This document shows, in pieces, positions 1 through 10,985 of a DNA stretch of 64,000 bases; positions within the stretch are counted from its first letter, which is position 1; the number at the start of each line of letters is the position of its first letter. The stretch comes from an uncultured Clostridia bacterium. Lineage in GTDB: Bacteria > Bacillota > Clostridia > TANB77 > CAG-508. Made by a program: the position numbers and the translations under genes. The notes beneath the pieces were generated by a model. The model had not been told where the DNA came from. It saw only the letters and a program-made list of their open reading frames with translations, and made no database searches. The DNA lies in the NCBI GenBank assembly GCA_944392545.1, contig CALXWW010000001.1, forward strand, positions 62,001 to 126,000. The letters run 5' to 3'.

Positions 1-44
1 TTTTTTCCTACACCTTTTATATTATCTAGTAAAATAACTTTCAT
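1..44 (-). CDS. rplI: 50S ribosomal protein L9 (5' end only)
   Basis: Only the first 14 codons are in the window. They read MKVILLDNIKGVGK, which matches the conserved L9 N-terminus, and the gene runs off the left edge. A purine-rich ribosome-binding site (AGGAAGGAAG, 51-60) lies just upstream of the ATG at 44-42. It follows gdpP on the same strand, an order common in Bacillota, which supports both calls. L9 is a large-subunit protein that bridges near the L1 stalk. Confidence 0.85.
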   Translation of the reverse strand, partial: MKVILLDNIKGVGK

Positions 45-65
45 ATTCTACTTCCTTCCTTCAAA

Positions 66-98
66 CTTGAACAAAAGAATTACTTTTCTTTGTTCAAG
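66..98 (-). other. Hairpin in the gdpP-rplI gap
   Basis: A 10-bp inverted repeat (CTTGAACAAA / TTTGTTCAAG) lies between the end of gdpP and the L9 ribosome-binding site. It lacks a clean T-run, so it may be a processing site or a weak terminator rather than a full terminator. The remaining gap to 178 shows nothing else I can name. Confidence 0.4.
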
Positions 99-177
99 AT
101 ATAATATAAGATTATATAATTCCTTTTAATAAGTTTAAATAATTGAAAACATAAATAAGAATATCTTTTATCCAAAT

Positions 178-2163
178 TTAAATTTGCTCACTAAAATATT
201 CATTAATTCTATTCATCAGTTCTTGTTTAACTTCATAAATGTCCATTCCTTCTACTTGTGCACCAGCTAAAGTTATATGTCCGCCTCCTCCAAGTTTTTC
301 AAGGATTACTTGAACATTTATATCTCCTATCGAACGTCCACTTATGCACACTTTATCATTTGCTTTTCCTATTACAAACGATGCAGTAATATTACTTATT
401 GTAAGTAATTCATCTGCCGCTTTTGCACATACTACATTTGAATCTTTGTCTTCTTCTTCATAAATTGATATAGCTATAGTATTATACACTAGTTCAGCTT
501 TTCCAATTATGTTAGATATTTTATTATATGTTTCTAAATCACTTTGAAACCATTTCTTTACTTTAATTATATCAACACCACATTTACGCAAGTATGCTGC
601 CGCTTCAAAAGTTCTAACACCCGTTTTAAATGTAAAGTTTTTGGTATCCATCATTATTCCTGAATATAAAGCTTCTGCTTCTAGGTTTGTTAATTCTGGT
701 TCTGAGCTTGCATATTCTATAAGTTCTGTTACAAGTTCTGAGGCTGACGAAGCATAAACCTCATGAAATGTAAGTGTTGCATTTCCTATATAATCTGGAC
801 TTCTTCTGTGATGATCAACAACAAATATTTTTTTAGCTTTAGCAAGTACTTCTTGTGATTCAACATAGTTCTTTTTATTTGTGTCAACAACAACTAGTAA
901 TGTATCGTCATCCATTTCTTGGATAGCTTCTTCTGGCTCTAAAATTATATTTTCGTATTGTTTGTCTTCACTTAATTCTTTTAAAAATGTTTTTAAATTG
1001 TCACCTTTAGGGCTTAATATAATACTAGCTTGTTTATTTAACTTCATAGCTAATCTATATATACCCATACTAGCACCCATGCAATCCATATCTGAATTAT
1101 TATGCCCCATTATCATTACTTTGCTTGATTCATTAATTAAGCCTTCTAAAGCATGTGCAATAATTCTAGCCTTTACTTTAGTTCTTTTTTCTAATTCTTG
1201 TGTTCTTCCTCCAAAGAATGTATATTTATCTCCTTCGTGGATAACTGCTTGGTCTCCACCTCTTCCTAGAACTATATCTAATGCTGCTTGTGCTGTTTTA
1301 TATTTTTCTAAATTATTTTTTCCATCATTTGATACAGCTATACTCAATGTAAATTGCATTTTATCAGATGGCTGTAAATCTTTTATCACATCAAGGATAT
1401 CAAATTTTTTATCTTCTATTTCTTTTATATATTTCCTTTCGAATATACATACAAAAGAATCTCTTTCCGATTTTAATATTAAACCGTTATATTCTGATGC
1501 CCAATTATATAGTCTCTTTTCTATTTCTGCCATTAATTGTGTTTTCTCATCATCTGGTATTCTTTGTATAATTTCTTCATAGTTATCTATCATTATGATA
1601 CCTATATACATATCCTTATCATCGAATAAGTTTTCTAATTCAACTAATTTCGTATCATCGATAAAATATATAATAATTATATACTCATCCCTCAATGGCA
1701 TATAATCACCATATAGCTTATATGTTTTTTTATCAATTTTTATCTCATCATATATTTTTTCTTTTCTATCATTATTCTTTATCTCTAACTTAACATCGTT
1801 TAAGATTTTAGCCAGATAATTATTTATATCTATATTTGCAAATTCCTGATTAAACTTTGTGTTTCTAAATATTAAATTTCCATTTGTTTCCGCAATCACT
1901 AATGGAAACGGTGAATTTACTAATGCAATTTTTGCTACTTTATCAACGCTAAAAGTCAATTTATTAATATGTTCTGTTAGTTCCTCTTGTCTTTTATTGT
2001 TAGTCCAATATGCATATGTTAAAAGAGCTGCATATATAATAATTGATGGAATTACAAGCCAATAATTATATATGCATATTACTACTAAAAGTATTGCAAT
2101 TATTGCCAAATATATTTTCGTTTTTGATACTATTTTTTGTAATATTTTTTTATTATGGTTCAT
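178..2163 (-). CDS. gdpP: GdpP/YybT-type cyclic-di-AMP phosphodiesterase
   Basis: Membrane phosphodiesterase that hydrolyses c-di-AMP, the second messenger controlling potassium and osmolyte balance and wall stress. Visible architecture of the 661-residue protein: two N-terminal transmembrane helices (about residues 10-55), a degenerate PAS region, a degenerate GGDEF domain (about 170-300), then the DHH domain with HNNSDMDCMG and FVVDHHRR, and a C-terminal DHHA1 domain with GGGGHITLAGAQ. Length matches the family. The start was set at the ATG at 2163 because a GGAGG ribosome-binding site sits between it and the upstream in-frame ATG. It is followed by rplI, the usual synteny. Confidence 0.95.
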   Translation of the reverse strand: MNHNKKILQKIVSKTKIYLAIIAILLVVICIYNYWLVIPSIIIYAALLTYAYWTNNKRQEELTEHINKLTFSVDKVAKIALVNSPFPLVIAETNGNLIFRNTKFNQEFANIDINNYLAKILNDVKLEIKNNDRKEKIYDEIKIDKKTYKLYGDYMPLRDEYIIIIYFIDDTKLVELENLFDDKDMYIGIIMIDNYEEIIQRIPDDEKTQLMAEIEKRLYNWASEYNGLILKSERDSFVCIFERKYIKEIEDKKFDILDVIKDLQPSDKMQFTLSIAVSNDGKNNLEKYKTAQAALDIVLGRGGDQAVIHEGDKYTFFGGRTQELEKRTKVKARIIAHALEGLINESSKVMIMGHNNSDMDCMGASMGIYRLAMKLNKQASIILSPKGDNLKTFLKELSEDKQYENIILEPEEAIQEMDDDTLLVVVDTNKKNYVESQEVLAKAKKIFVVDHHRRSPDYIGNATLTFHEVYASSASELVTELIEYASSEPELTNLEAEALYSGIMMDTKNFTFKTGVRTFEAAAYLRKCGVDIIKVKKWFQSDLETYNKISNIIGKAELVYNTIAISIYEEEDKDSNVVCAKAADELLTISNITASFVIGKANDKVCISGRSIGDINVQVILEKLGGGGHITLAGAQVEGMDIYEVKQELMNRINEYFSEQI

Positions 2164-2233
2164 AAAAACCTCCATTTAAACATTATATATTGTACTATTT
2201 TTAGCATTTTTTGTCAAGTTTGCATAAAATAAT

Positions 2234-2277
2234 AGAAGAACACATATTTCGTTATTAATACGAATTGTGCGTTCTTC
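2234..2277 (-). terminator. rpoC terminator
   Basis: An inverted repeat AGAAGAACGCACA / TGTGTTCTTCT with an AT-rich inner stem follows the rpoC stop codon and is followed by a T-rich tract on the minus strand. It is a good candidate intrinsic terminator for the rpoBC transcript. Confidence 0.7.
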
Positions 2278-2289
2278 TTATTCTAATTT

Positions 2290-5200
2290 CTATCCTTCTT
2301 TATTTTCTATATTTTGTTCTTCTGTATTTATATGAATATTTTTGTATGCTGCCATACCAGTTCCTGCTGGAATTAATTTACCTATGATAACATTTTCTTT
2401 TAGTCCAATTAATTCATCTACTTTACCTTTAACAGCTGCTTCTGTAAGTACTCTTGTTGTTTCTTGGAATGATGCTGCTGATAAGAAGCTCTCTGTCGCA
2501 AGTGATGCTTTAGTAATTCCAAGTAGTACACGTTTATATGTAGCTGGTATTCCACCTTCTGCTAGTACTTTTTCGTTTGCATCTTCTACTTCATATACGT
2601 CTACTAATGAACCTGCAAATAGTGGTGTATCTCCATTGTCTTCTACTCTTACTTTCTTAAGCATTTGTCTTGCTATTACTTCAACGTGTTTATCATTGAT
2701 ATCAACACCTTGGTTTCTATATACCTTTTGTACTTCTTGTACTAGGTATAAGTAAACTCCATCTGGTCCGTTTATTGCTAGTATTTCATTTGGGTTTATA
2801 GAACCTTCTGTAATTGGAGAACCTTTCTTTATTTCGTCTCCTTCTCTTACACGAAGTTTTGATCCAAATGGTATTGTATATTTTTTAGCGTCGTCTTTTC
2901 CTGTAACTGTAACTTCTTTTCTAGTTTTGTCGTCTGAAATGCTAACTTTACCATCAATTTCTGAGATTATAGCTAATCCCTTTGGTTTACGAGCTTCAAA
3001 TAGCTCTTCAACTCTAGGAAGACCTTGTGTAATATCTGCAACACCTGCAACACCACCAGAGTGGATAGTTCTCATTGTAAGCTGTGTACCAGGCTCACCA
3101 ATTGATTGTGCTGCTATAATACCAACTGATTCTCCTATATTTACTTCTTCACGAGTAGCTAAGCCCATTCCATAACATTTAGCACATACTCCATGTTTTG
3201 TTCTACATTCAAGAACAGAACGAACTTTAACACTTGTAATTCCTGCCGCAACAATTTTATCAGCAATATTTTCAGTGATTAATGTGTCCTTATCCACAAT
3301 TAATTCATTTGTTTGTGGATTATATATGTCTTCTAGTGGATATCTACCAAGTAATCTTTCTTCCATCTTTTCAACTACTTGATTTCCATCTTTAATATCT
3401 GATACTTCTATTCCTCTTGTACTTCCACAATCATGTTCTCTAACAATTATATCTTGTGATACATCAACAAGTCTTCTTGTTAAATATCCAGAATCGGCTG
3501 TTCTTAAAGCTGTATCTGCAAGACCTTTTCTAGCACCATGGGCTGATATAAAGTATTCTAGAGCATCTAGTCCTTCTCTGAATGATGAAGTAATAGGAAT
3601 TTCAACTGTTTTACCAGTTGTAGATGCCATAAGTCCACGCATACCTGCAATTTGTCTTAATTGGTTTAAGTTACCTCTCGCACCAGATTCAGACATCATA
3701 TATACTGGGTTCATTTTCTCAAAGTTATCCTTCATTGCATCTGTAACTTTATCTGTAGCTTCTTCCCAAATTTTGATTACAGAATTATATCTTTCTGCAT
3801 CTGTTATTAAACCACGTCTATATTGTTTTGTTACATTATCAACTTGAGCCTGAGCATCTGCTAATATTTGCTTTTTAGCTGGTGGCACTTTAACGTCATC
3901 CACTGATACTGTAATACCAGCTGTTGTAGAATATTTATATCCTGTTGCTTTTATATAGTCTAGAAGTTCTGCTGTTTTGCTTAATCCATGTTTATTTATA
4001 CATTTTGCAATAATTTTTCCAAGATTTTTCTTCATTACTGTGAAGTTTAATTCTGGTTCAAACATTGTATCTGGATTGCTTCTATCTACAAATCCTAAAT
4101 CTTGTGGTATTCCTTCATTATATAGTAATCTTCCAACAGTTGTTTTAACCATTTTGCTCTTTTTCTCTCCATTAACTTCTTTAGTAATACGTACATTTAT
4201 CATTGCATGCATTCCTAAATCATGGTTAACATTAGCCATAATTGCTTCTTCTGGTGATGAATAATATCCTCCTTCACCTGGTTCTCCTGGTACTTCCATT
4301 GTTAAGTAATATGCACCAAGTATCATATCTTGTGTAGGTACTGTAACTGGTTTACCATCTTGAGGTTTTAAAAGGTTATTTACAGAAAGCATTAAATATC
4401 TTGCTTCTGCTTGTGCTTCTGGTGATAATGGTAAGTGAATAGCCATTTGGTCACCATCAAAGTCAGCATTGAAAGCTGTACAAACTAATGGGTGAAGTTT
4501 TATAGCTCTACCTTCAACTAAAACTGGTTCAAACGCTTGAATACCAAGTCTATGTAAGGTAGGTGCACGGTTCAACATTACTGGATGGTCTTTTATAACA
4601 TCCTCTAATATATCCCATACTTCTGGACGTAATCTTTCTACCATTCTTTTTGCATTTTTAATGTTATGTGCTATTCCGCGTCCAACTAACTCCTTCATAA
4701 CAAATGGTTTAAATAGTTCTACTGCCATTTCTTTTGGAACACCACATTGATAAATCTTAAGTTCTGGTCCAACAACAATAACTGAACGTCCAGAATAGTC
4801 AACACGTTTTCCAAGTAAGTTTTGTCTAAATCTACCTTGTTTTCCTTTTAATAAATCAGATAATGATTTTAAAGGTCTATTTCCAGCACCTGTTACTGGT
4901 CTACCACGTCTACCATTATCTATTAATGCATCCACAGATTCTTGTAACATTCTCTTTTCATTTCTTACAATTATTTCTGGTGCACCTAATTCTAATAATC
5001 TCTTTAATCTGTTATTTCTATTTATAACTCTTCTGTATAAATCATTTAAGTCAGATGTTGCAAATCTACCACCATCTAATTGAACCATTGGTCTTAAATC
5101 CGGTGGTATAACTGGTATAACACTCATAACCATCCACTCAGGTCTATTTCCTGATAGTCTAAATGATTCTACAGTATCTAATCTTTTTACAAGTTTCGCT

Positions 5201-5811
5201 TTCTTTTGTTCACTTGCTTTTTCTAATTCTTTTTTAAGTTTGCTAGCTAATTTATCTAAATCTATTTCTGCAAGTAATTCTCTTATTGCTTCTGCACCCA
5301 TTTCTGCTCTAAAAGAGCCTCTACCATATTTTTCTTCTGCTTCATGATATTCTTTTTCTGAAAGCACTTGTCCTTTAGTAAGTCCTGTCTCTCCTTTATC
5401 AATAACTATATATGAAGCAAAATATATTACTCTTTCTAAGCTTCTTGGTGATACATCTAGCATAAGTCCTATTCTACTTGGTATTCCTTTAAAATACCAA
5501 ATATGTGCTACTGGTGCTGCAAGTTCAATATGTCCCATTCTTTCACGTCTAACTTTCGCTTTAGTTACTTCAACACCACATCTATCACAAACTATTCCTT
5601 TATATCTTACTCTTTTATATTTACCACAATGACATTCCCAGTCCTTTGTTGGTCCGAATATTCTTTCACAGAATAAACCATCTCTTTCTGGTTTTAAAGT
5701 TCTGTAGTTTATAGTCTCTGGTTTCTTTACTTCACCTTTAGACCACTCTCTTACTTTTTCATCTGATGCTATACCTATTTTGATTTTATCAAAAATATCT
5801 AATTCGTCCAC
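2290..5811 (-). CDS. rpoC: DNA-directed RNA polymerase subunit beta'
   Basis: Catalytic clamp subunit of RNA polymerase, 1173 residues, normal for Clostridia. The N-terminal zinc site (CHCGKYK...CDRCGVE) and the active-site magnesium motif [10 protein letters not shown] (about residue 447) are both present. The second zinc-binding cluster ([13 protein letters not shown]) lies in the C-terminal half. The start codon is GTG at 5811, preceded by AGGGGG. It lies 139 bp downstream of rpoB on the same strand; I see no terminator between them, so they should be co-transcribed. Confidence 0.98.
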   Translation of the reverse strand: MDELDIFDKIKIGIASDEKVREWSKGEVKKPETINYRTLKPERDGLFCERIFGPTKDWECHCGKYKRVRYKGIVCDRCGVEVTKAKVRRERMGHIELAAPVAHIWYFKGIPSRIGLMLDVSPRSLERVIYFASYIVIDKGETGLTKGQVLSEKEYHEAEEKYGRGSFRAEMGAEAIRELLAEIDLDKLASKLKKELEKASEQKKAKLVKRLDTVESFRLSGNRPEWMVMSVIPVIPPDLRPMVQLDGGRFATSDLNDLYRRVINRNNRLKRLLELGAPEIIVRNEKRMLQESVDALIDNGRRGRPVTGAGNRPLKSLSDLLKGKQGRFRQNLLGKRVDYSGRSVIVVGPELKIYQCGVPKEMAVELFKPFVMKELVGRGIAHNIKNAKRMVERLRPEVWDILEDVIKDHPVMLNRAPTLHRLGIQAFEPVLVEGRAIKLHPLVCTAFNADFDGDQMAIHLPLSPEAQAEARYLMLSVNNLLKPQDGKPVTVPTQDMILGAYYLTMEVPGEPGEGGYYSSPEEAIMANVNHDLGMHAMINVRITKEVNGEKKSKMVKTTVGRLLYNEGIPQDLGFVDRSNPDTMFEPELNFTVMKKNLGKIIAKCINKHGLSKTAELLDYIKATGYKYSTTAGITVSVDDVKVPPAKKQILADAQAQVDNVTKQYRRGLITDAERYNSVIKIWEEATDKVTDAMKDNFEKMNPVYMMSESGARGNLNQLRQIAGMRGLMASTTGKTVEIPITSSFREGLDALEYFISAHGARKGLADTALRTADSGYLTRRLVDVSQDIIVREHDCGSTRGIEVSDIKDGNQVVEKMEERLLGRYPLEDIYNPQTNELIVDKDTLITENIADKIVAAGITSVKVRSVLECRTKHGVCAKCYGMGLATREEVNIGESVGIIAAQSIGEPGTQLTMRTIHSGGVAGVADITQGLPRVEELFEARKPKGLAIISEIDGKVSISDDKTRKEVTVTGKDDAKKYTIPFGSKLRVREGDEIKKGSPITEGSINPNEILAINGPDGVYLYLVQEVQKVYRNQGVDINDKHVEVIARQMLKKVRVEDNGDTPLFAGSLVDVYEVEDANEKVLAEGGIPATYKRVLLGITKASLATESFLSAASFQETTRVLTEAAVKGKVDELIGLKENVIIGKLIPAGTGMAAYKNIHINTEEQNIENKEG

Positions 5812-5950
5812 TCGGTTTAGCCCCCTTAAACTTATTTTTCAATTTGCTTCTTCAAGAGTTCTTAAGTATTACACTGCTGTACAATTCCCTAAAGTAAACT
5901 TTAGAACCCTTTAAAGAAACTATTCAATTAAAATATCTTTTTCGTTTAGA

Positions 5951-8900
5951 TTATTTCTCATCTTCAATATCTTCATCATTTAATAAATTATCTAAACCTA
6001 AATCTGTATCTGCAAGATTTATTTCATCATCAGATAGTTCTTCAAATAACGCTTCATCATCTTCTTGCTCTTCATCTGCTAAAACTGCATCTTCGCTATA
6101 ACCGTCATTTAACTCTTTTACGTCTAAAACGTCATCTCCTATTTTCTTGTCATCAATGTTATAGTCTATTCCATCATCTATATTTTCTTTAAGTTCTAGC
6201 TCTTGGTTATCTGGTGATAATAGTCTTACGTCTAAGCCTAAAGCTTGAAGTTCTTTAATTAATACCTTAAATCCTTCTGGAACTCCTGGTTCTGGAACAT
6301 TCTCGCCTTTGACTATAGCTTCATAAGTTTTAACACGTCCTACTGTATCATCTGATTTAACAGTAAGCATTTCTTGTAATGTATATGCTGCACCATATGC
6401 TTCTAATGCCCAAACTTCCATCTCTCCAAAACGTTGTCCACCAAATTGTGCCTTACCACCTAGTGGTTGTTGTGTAACTAATGAGTATGGTCCAGTTGAA
6501 CGAGCATGTATTTTATCATCAACTAAATGATGTAGTTTTAACATATACATAACACCAACTGTAACTGGATGGTCAAATGGATCTCCTGTTCTACCATCAT
6601 ATAGAGTTGTTTTTCCATCTTCTGAATATCCTGATTTTCTAAATAATTCTCTTATTTCTTCGTCTGTTGCACCATCGAATACTGGTGTTGCAACTTTCCA
6701 TCCTAATAGTTTAGCTGCCATTCCCAAGTGTACTTCTAGAACTTGACCCAAGTTCATACGAGAAGGAACACCAAGTGGGTTTAAAACTATATCTACTGGA
6801 GTACCATCTGGCATAAATGGCATATCTTCTTCAGGTAATATTCTTGAAATAACACCTTTGTTACCATGACGTCCAGCCATTTTATCTCCAACTGATATTT
6901 TTCTTTTTTGAGCTATATAGCAACGAATTACTTGATTTACACCAGGTCCTAATTCATCTGAATTTTCTCTAGTAAATATCTTAACATCTACTATTGTACC
7001 TGCTTCTCCATGTGGTACACGAAGTGATGTATCTCTAACTTCCCTTGCTTTTTCTCCAAATATTGCACGAAGTAATCTTTCCTCTGCTGTAAGTTCTGTT
7101 TCTCCTTTTGGAGTAACTTTACCAACTAATATATCTCCAGGTCTTACTTCTGCACCAATTCTTATAATTCCGTTTTCATCTAGGTCTTTTAATACATCAT
7201 CACCAACATTTGGTATATCTCTTGTTATTTCTTCTGGACCTAATTTTGTATCACGGCATTCACAATCATATTCTTCAATATGGATTGATGTATATACGTC
7301 TTCTTTAACAAGTCTTTCGCTAATTAATACAGCATCCTCGTAGTTATATCCTTCCCAAGTAGTAAATGCAATTAATACATTTCTACCAAGTGACATTTCT
7401 CCGTTTTTAGTTGAAGGACCGTCTGCTAATAAATCTCCTTCTTTAACTTTCTCACCTTTAACAACTACTGGTCTTTGATTAATACATGTACCACCATTAG
7501 TTCTTTTGAATTTTCTTAACTTATATGTATCTAATCCATCTTTATTATTTCTAACAATAATTTCATCACCAGTTACTTTTTCTACAATACCTGCATTTTT
7601 AGCTGTAACTGTTATTCCTGAGTCTTTTGCAGCTCTGTATTCGATACCTGTACCTACTATTGGTGACTCTGGCATTAATAGTGGAACTGCTTGACGTTGC
7701 ATGTTAGCACCCATTAATGAACGTTTAGCATCATCATGCTCTACGAATGGAATCATTGCAGCTGCAACAGATACAAGTTGTTTTGGAGAAACGTCTACAA
7801 AATCAACTTGTGACTTGTCAACCATTGTAATTTCTTCTCTCATTCTTACTTTTATCTTTTCGTTTACAAATCTTCCTTCTTCGTCTAATGGTTCTGATGC
7901 TTGAGCTATAATGTATTTATCTTCTTCGTCTGCTGGCATATACACTACTTCATCAGTAACTTTACCAGTTTCATGGTCTACTTTTCTATATGGTGTCTCA
8001 ACAAATCCATATTCATTTATTGTTGCAAATGATGAAAGTGCTGATATAAGTCCAACGTTAGGTCCTTCTGGAGACTCTATAGGACATAATCTACCATAGT
8101 GAGTATAGTGAATATCTCTAACTTCGAATCCTGCTCTCTCTCTTGAAAGACCTCCAGGTCCTAATGCAGAAATTCTTCTTTTATGTGTAAGCTCAGAAAG
8201 TGGATTTGTTTGATCCATAAATTGTGATAATTGTGAGCTTCCAAAGAATTCTCTTATTGATGATGTAATTGGTTTTGTATTAATCAATGTTTGTGGTGTT
8301 ATTACGTCTAGGTCTTGTATTGTCATTCTTTCACGAACAACTCTTTCTAATCTTGTTAAACCAATTCTAAATTGATTTTGTAATAGTTCTCCAACGCATC
8401 TTATACGTCTATTTCCCAAATGGTCTATATCATCAATTACTCCTAAACCATGATCTAAGTTTAGTAAATAACTAATTGATGCAATAATATCTTCTGTTGT
8501 GATATGCTTTGGAACTAATTCATCTATTCTTTCTTTTATAGTATCATGAAGTTCCTCTTCTTCTGTACTATCTATAATTGATTTCAATACGTCATAATTT
8601 ACATATTCTTTAATATGTAAGTCGCTTACGTCGACATTTGGTAAATATTTATGAATATTTACTGTTCCATTACCTATAATTCTTACTTTTGTATCATCTA
8701 CTTTAACGTCAACTATATTAATTCCAGCATTTTGGATATTTTCTGCAATTTCTTCGGAAATTACACTATCTTTTTCCACAAGTACTTCACCAGTCTCTGG
8801 GTCTACTATATTTTCAAAAGCAATTTTTCCAGAAATTCTTGAAGCTAAACTTAATTTCTTATTGAATTTATATCTTCCTACTTTTGCTAAATCATATCTT

Positions 8901-9685
8901 CTTGGATCGAAGAATAATCCATTAAATAAGTTTCTAGCAGCATCAACAGTTGGAAGTTCTCCTGGTCTTAATTTTTTATATATTTCAATTAATGCTTCTT
9001 CTTGTGTCTTTATTGGATCTTTTTGAATTGAAGCCTCTATTTTAGCTTCTTCACCAAATAACTCTCTTATTTGTTCATCTGTAATTACACCAATAGCACG
9101 TAATAATGAAGTCACAGGTATCTTTCTTGTTCTATCAACCCTTGCCCAGAATACATCATTTGCATCTGTTTCGTATTCTATCCACGCACCTCTTAAAGGC
9201 ATTACAGTTGAAGTATATATTTTCTTTCCTGTCTTATCATAAGCTGAATCATAGTAACATCCAGGTGAACGAACTAACTGGCTTACTACAACTCTTTCTG
9301 CACCATTGATAATAAAGGTACCACTATCTGTCATAAGAGGGAAATCTCCAAGATAAATTTCTTGTTCTTTAATTTCACCAGTCTCACGGTTGATAAGTCT
9401 TACCTTAACATGTAATCTTGTTGAATATGTAGCATCTCTTTCTTTAGCTTCTTCTACTGTGTATTTTGTTTTTTCTTCCATGTAGTAGTCTAGAAATTCT
9501 AGAATTAAATTTCCTGAATAATCAACTATCGGAGATATATCTCTTAATATTTCTCCTAGTCCTTCTTCTACGAACCAGTCGTATGAATCTTTTTGGACTT
9601 TGATAAGATTTGGCATTTCGATTGAATCGCCGATTTTTGCAAAAGTCTTACGAGAACATTTCTCGTGTTTAATTTCTTTTACCAA
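5951..9685 (-). CDS. rpoB: DNA-directed RNA polymerase subunit beta
   Basis: 1244-residue beta subunit of RNA polymerase. The rifampicin-binding region ([20 protein letters not shown], then [12 protein letters not shown], about residues 480-515) has the usual sensitive-type residues. The C-terminus extends into a long acidic Asp/Glu tail after the conserved [11 protein letters not shown]. The start codon is TTG at 9685, with AGGGGTGA at good spacing; no ATG fits better. It is first in a two-gene rpoB-rpoC unit driven by the promoter at 10039-10066. The usual rplJ-rplL genes are not upstream; a DGR-type locus is there instead. Confidence 0.98.
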   Translation of the reverse strand: MVKEIKHEKCSRKTFAKIGDSIEMPNLIKVQKDSYDWFVEEGLGEILRDISPIVDYSGNLILEFLDYYMEEKTKYTVEEAKERDATYSTRLHVKVRLINRETGEIKEQEIYLGDFPLMTDSGTFIINGAERVVVSQLVRSPGCYYDSAYDKTGKKIYTSTVMPLRGAWIEYETDANDVFWARVDRTRKIPVTSLLRAIGVITDEQIRELFGEEAKIEASIQKDPIKTQEEALIEIYKKLRPGELPTVDAARNLFNGLFFDPRRYDLAKVGRYKFNKKLSLASRISGKIAFENIVDPETGEVLVEKDSVISEEIAENIQNAGINIVDVKVDDTKVRIIGNGTVNIHKYLPNVDVSDLHIKEYVNYDVLKSIIDSTEEEELHDTIKERIDELVPKHITTEDIIASISYLLNLDHGLGVIDDIDHLGNRRIRCVGELLQNQFRIGLTRLERVVRERMTIQDLDVITPQTLINTKPITSSIREFFGSSQLSQFMDQTNPLSELTHKRRISALGPGGLSRERAGFEVRDIHYTHYGRLCPIESPEGPNVGLISALSSFATINEYGFVETPYRKVDHETGKVTDEVVYMPADEEDKYIIAQASEPLDEEGRFVNEKIKVRMREEITMVDKSQVDFVDVSPKQLVSVAAAMIPFVEHDDAKRSLMGANMQRQAVPLLMPESPIVGTGIEYRAAKDSGITVTAKNAGIVEKVTGDEIIVRNNKDGLDTYKLRKFKRTNGGTCINQRPVVVKGEKVKEGDLLADGPSTKNGEMSLGRNVLIAFTTWEGYNYEDAVLISERLVKEDVYTSIHIEEYDCECRDTKLGPEEITRDIPNVGDDVLKDLDENGIIRIGAEVRPGDILVGKVTPKGETELTAEERLLRAIFGEKAREVRDTSLRVPHGEAGTIVDVKIFTRENSDELGPGVNQVIRCYIAQKRKISVGDKMAGRHGNKGVISRILPEEDMPFMPDGTPVDIVLNPLGVPSRMNLGQVLEVHLGMAAKLLGWKVATPVFDGATDEEIRELFRKSGYSEDGKTTLYDGRTGDPFDHPVTVGVMYMLKLHHLVDDKIHARSTGPYSLVTQQPLGGKAQFGGQRFGEMEVWALEAYGAAYTLQEMLTVKSDDTVGRVKTYEAIVKGENVPEPGVPEGFKVLIKELQALGLDVRLLSPDNQELELKENIDDGIDYNIDDKKIGDDVLDVKELNDGYSEDAVLADEEQEDDEALFEELSDDEINLADTDLGLDNLLNDEDIEDEK

Positions 9686-10032
9686 AGAAAATCACCCCTA
9701 AAAAAGATTAAGCAGAATAAATATATATACTTTATCAAGAAGTCCTTCTTGTTTACGATATTATGTATACGTTTTTATGGTTTACTGCTCTCTAAACCTT
9801 TATTTCCGTAAATAATATTGTAACAATTCCTCTTCTTTCTAAATTTACATAACGAATGAAAAACGGCAATAAAAAGGCAGGTTGGCATTTTCTTAATTTT
9901 GCCAACTAACCTTCTTCTGTTTATTTGTTAAAATTTATTTTCCGAATTTAAATTTATTATTTTAATCACCCTTATTGTTTATTTAAGAGTTATTAAAGTT
10001 TTACCTAGCCGAACGATAAAACTCCCATGATA
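9686..10032 (-). promoter_or_regulatory. Long structured 5' leader of rpoBC
   Basis: About 350 nt separate the predicted start of transcription (near 10032) from the rpoB start codon. The leader begins with a hairpin at 9998-10022 (GTTTTA / TAAAAC stem around a GC-rich loop), then an AT-rich linker, then a terminator hairpin at 9871-9911, then about 185 nt more before the ribosome-binding site. That order (promoter, 5' structure, terminator, gene) is the layout of an attenuator. No known leader family was recognised; it does not obviously match the L10 leader. Confidence 0.55.
9871..9911 (-). terminator. Intrinsic terminator inside the rpoB leader
   Basis: Stem GTTGGCA / TGCCAAC (7 bp perfect), extended past a 2x2 internal loop by GGT / GCC, with a 12-nt AT-rich loop and an immediate TTTTT on the minus strand. 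It lies downstream of the rpoB promoter, so it would stop most rpoBC transcripts unless it is read through or antiterminated. Confidence 0.75.
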
Positions 10033-10038
10033 TATTAT

Positions 10039-10066
10039 TTTATACTATTTTGCATATGCTTGTCAA
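10039..10066 (-). promoter_or_regulatory. Sigma-A type promoter for rpoBC
   Basis: A perfect -35 box TTGACA (10066-10061) is followed by a 16-bp spacer and a TATAAA -10 box (10044-10039) on the minus strand. It is the only strong promoter between the DGR-type locus and rpoB and implies independent transcription of rpoBC. Confidence 0.75.
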
Positions 10067-10181
10067 TGTTTTTTGTAATATTTCTGTAATATTTTTTCTT
10101 GGTGCATTCAAAATTCAATAGCAACAAAATCCAACATATAACTTATGCAACTATTTTTGATATTTCTATATTATCATAATT

Positions 10182-10644
10182 TTAAAACTCATGTCCATTA
10201 TGTGTTGTCATACTTTTAAATATTTCTTTAAAATATTTTCCATACTTTTCTTCTAAATACTTACTTAATGCCAAATAAATATTTATCATCTTCTTTATAT
10301 ACTTTTACTCCTTTACACAAAAGACTGTTTATGTCTTTTCAATTTCTTTATTATATTTTCCATTTTTTCTAATTATTTCTTTTAACTCAGTTTTTTCTAA
10401 GTTTAAATCATATATCACATATCCATATTTTGTTTCATTTAATTTTTCCACATATTTTTCAAATGCTACTACTGGAAATCCTACCTTACATATATTTTTC
10501 TTGTAACATGTATTTTAAGTTTAATTTTTTACTTATTAATACTGCATCTTCTCCTGCAGTTACATAGAATGTACCTGTCTTTGCAAAAACTATATTGCCT
10601 TTTTCTCTCTTTTTTAATAAATCTAACATCTCACTAAATGACAT
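10182..10644 (-). pseudogene. Broken MutS-domain-I-like (msl) accessory gene of a DGR
   Basis: The intact part starts at ATG 10644 (AGGTGGT upstream) and reads through FAKTGTFYVTAGEDAVLISK, a MutS domain I-like pattern, to a stop near 10486. The family pattern continues in other frames: CKVGFPVVAFEKYVEKL, then YGYVIYDLN, ending at 10329, and then a further segment (DDKYLF...KYLEEKYGKYFKEIF) to a stop at 10182. At least two frame changes are needed to join them, so the gene is disrupted. MutS-like ORFs are described as DGR accessory genes and this one lies directly after the variable target gene. Frameshift positions are inferred by eye. Confidence 0.65.
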
Positions 10645-10715
10645 TTTAATTACACCACCTACTTTATATTTAATTTTGGTGGCGTTAGTACTACTTTTTA
10701 TCTCTAAAACGCTGT

Positions 10716-10758
10716 AAGGCGCCATGCACCCTTGTTAAGGCGTGGCGCCATACACCCT
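10716..10758. repeat. GC-rich hairpin and direct repeats after the variable region
   Basis: On the plus strand GGCGCCATRCACCCT occurs twice (from 10718 and from 10744, 26 bp apart). Because GGCGCC is self-complementary, the two copies also form a hairpin (GGCGCCA / TGGCGCC plus inner CGCC / GGTG pairs). It is very GC-rich against an AT-rich background and lies about 100 bp past the target gene's stop codon. DGR loci often have a hairpin or cruciform just after the variable repeat that is needed for retrohoming. Confidence 0.65.
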
Positions 10759-10856
10759 CTAACGTACTTCCAGTTCACTAGACTTACAATTTTGGTGTTC
10801 TACTTTTTTAATTAACTTTTTATTCTTTTTGCTCTACCATTCTATCAGCACTCGTT

Positions 10857-10985
10857 CTACAAATACAAGTTGAGACGGAATCCAAGGTGGTAGATGTTGC
10901 GAGTCGTAACATTACCGTAACGGTCAACAGTGAAATTATCGCTGCGGTCGTAGTTGCTTCCTCTACTAGTACATGCGTACACACC
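10857..10985 (-). other. Predicted DGR variable repeat (VR) at the 3' end of the target gene
   Basis: The final ~43 codons switch to about 50% G+C while the rest of the gene is AT-rich. They are dominated by codons that arise from AAC by adenine substitution (AAC, TAC, GAC, AGC, CAC, CGC), giving residues such as RGSNYDRSDNF and RNIYH. The stretch ends in the conserved lectin-fold core LGFRLNLYL, which is where VRs normally stop. The boundaries are estimates, since no template repeat is in the window to align against. Confidence 0.65.

Noticed and set aside
9871-9911. Hairpin first read as the terminator of an upstream rplL gene
   Set aside because: No ribosomal protein gene is upstream, and a consensus promoter lies between the hairpin and the neighbouring gene, so it is inside the rpoB leader.
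10182-10644. Programmed frameshifting in the msl-like gene
   Set aside because: More than one frame change plus stops would be needed and no slippery site is evident; decay is simpler.
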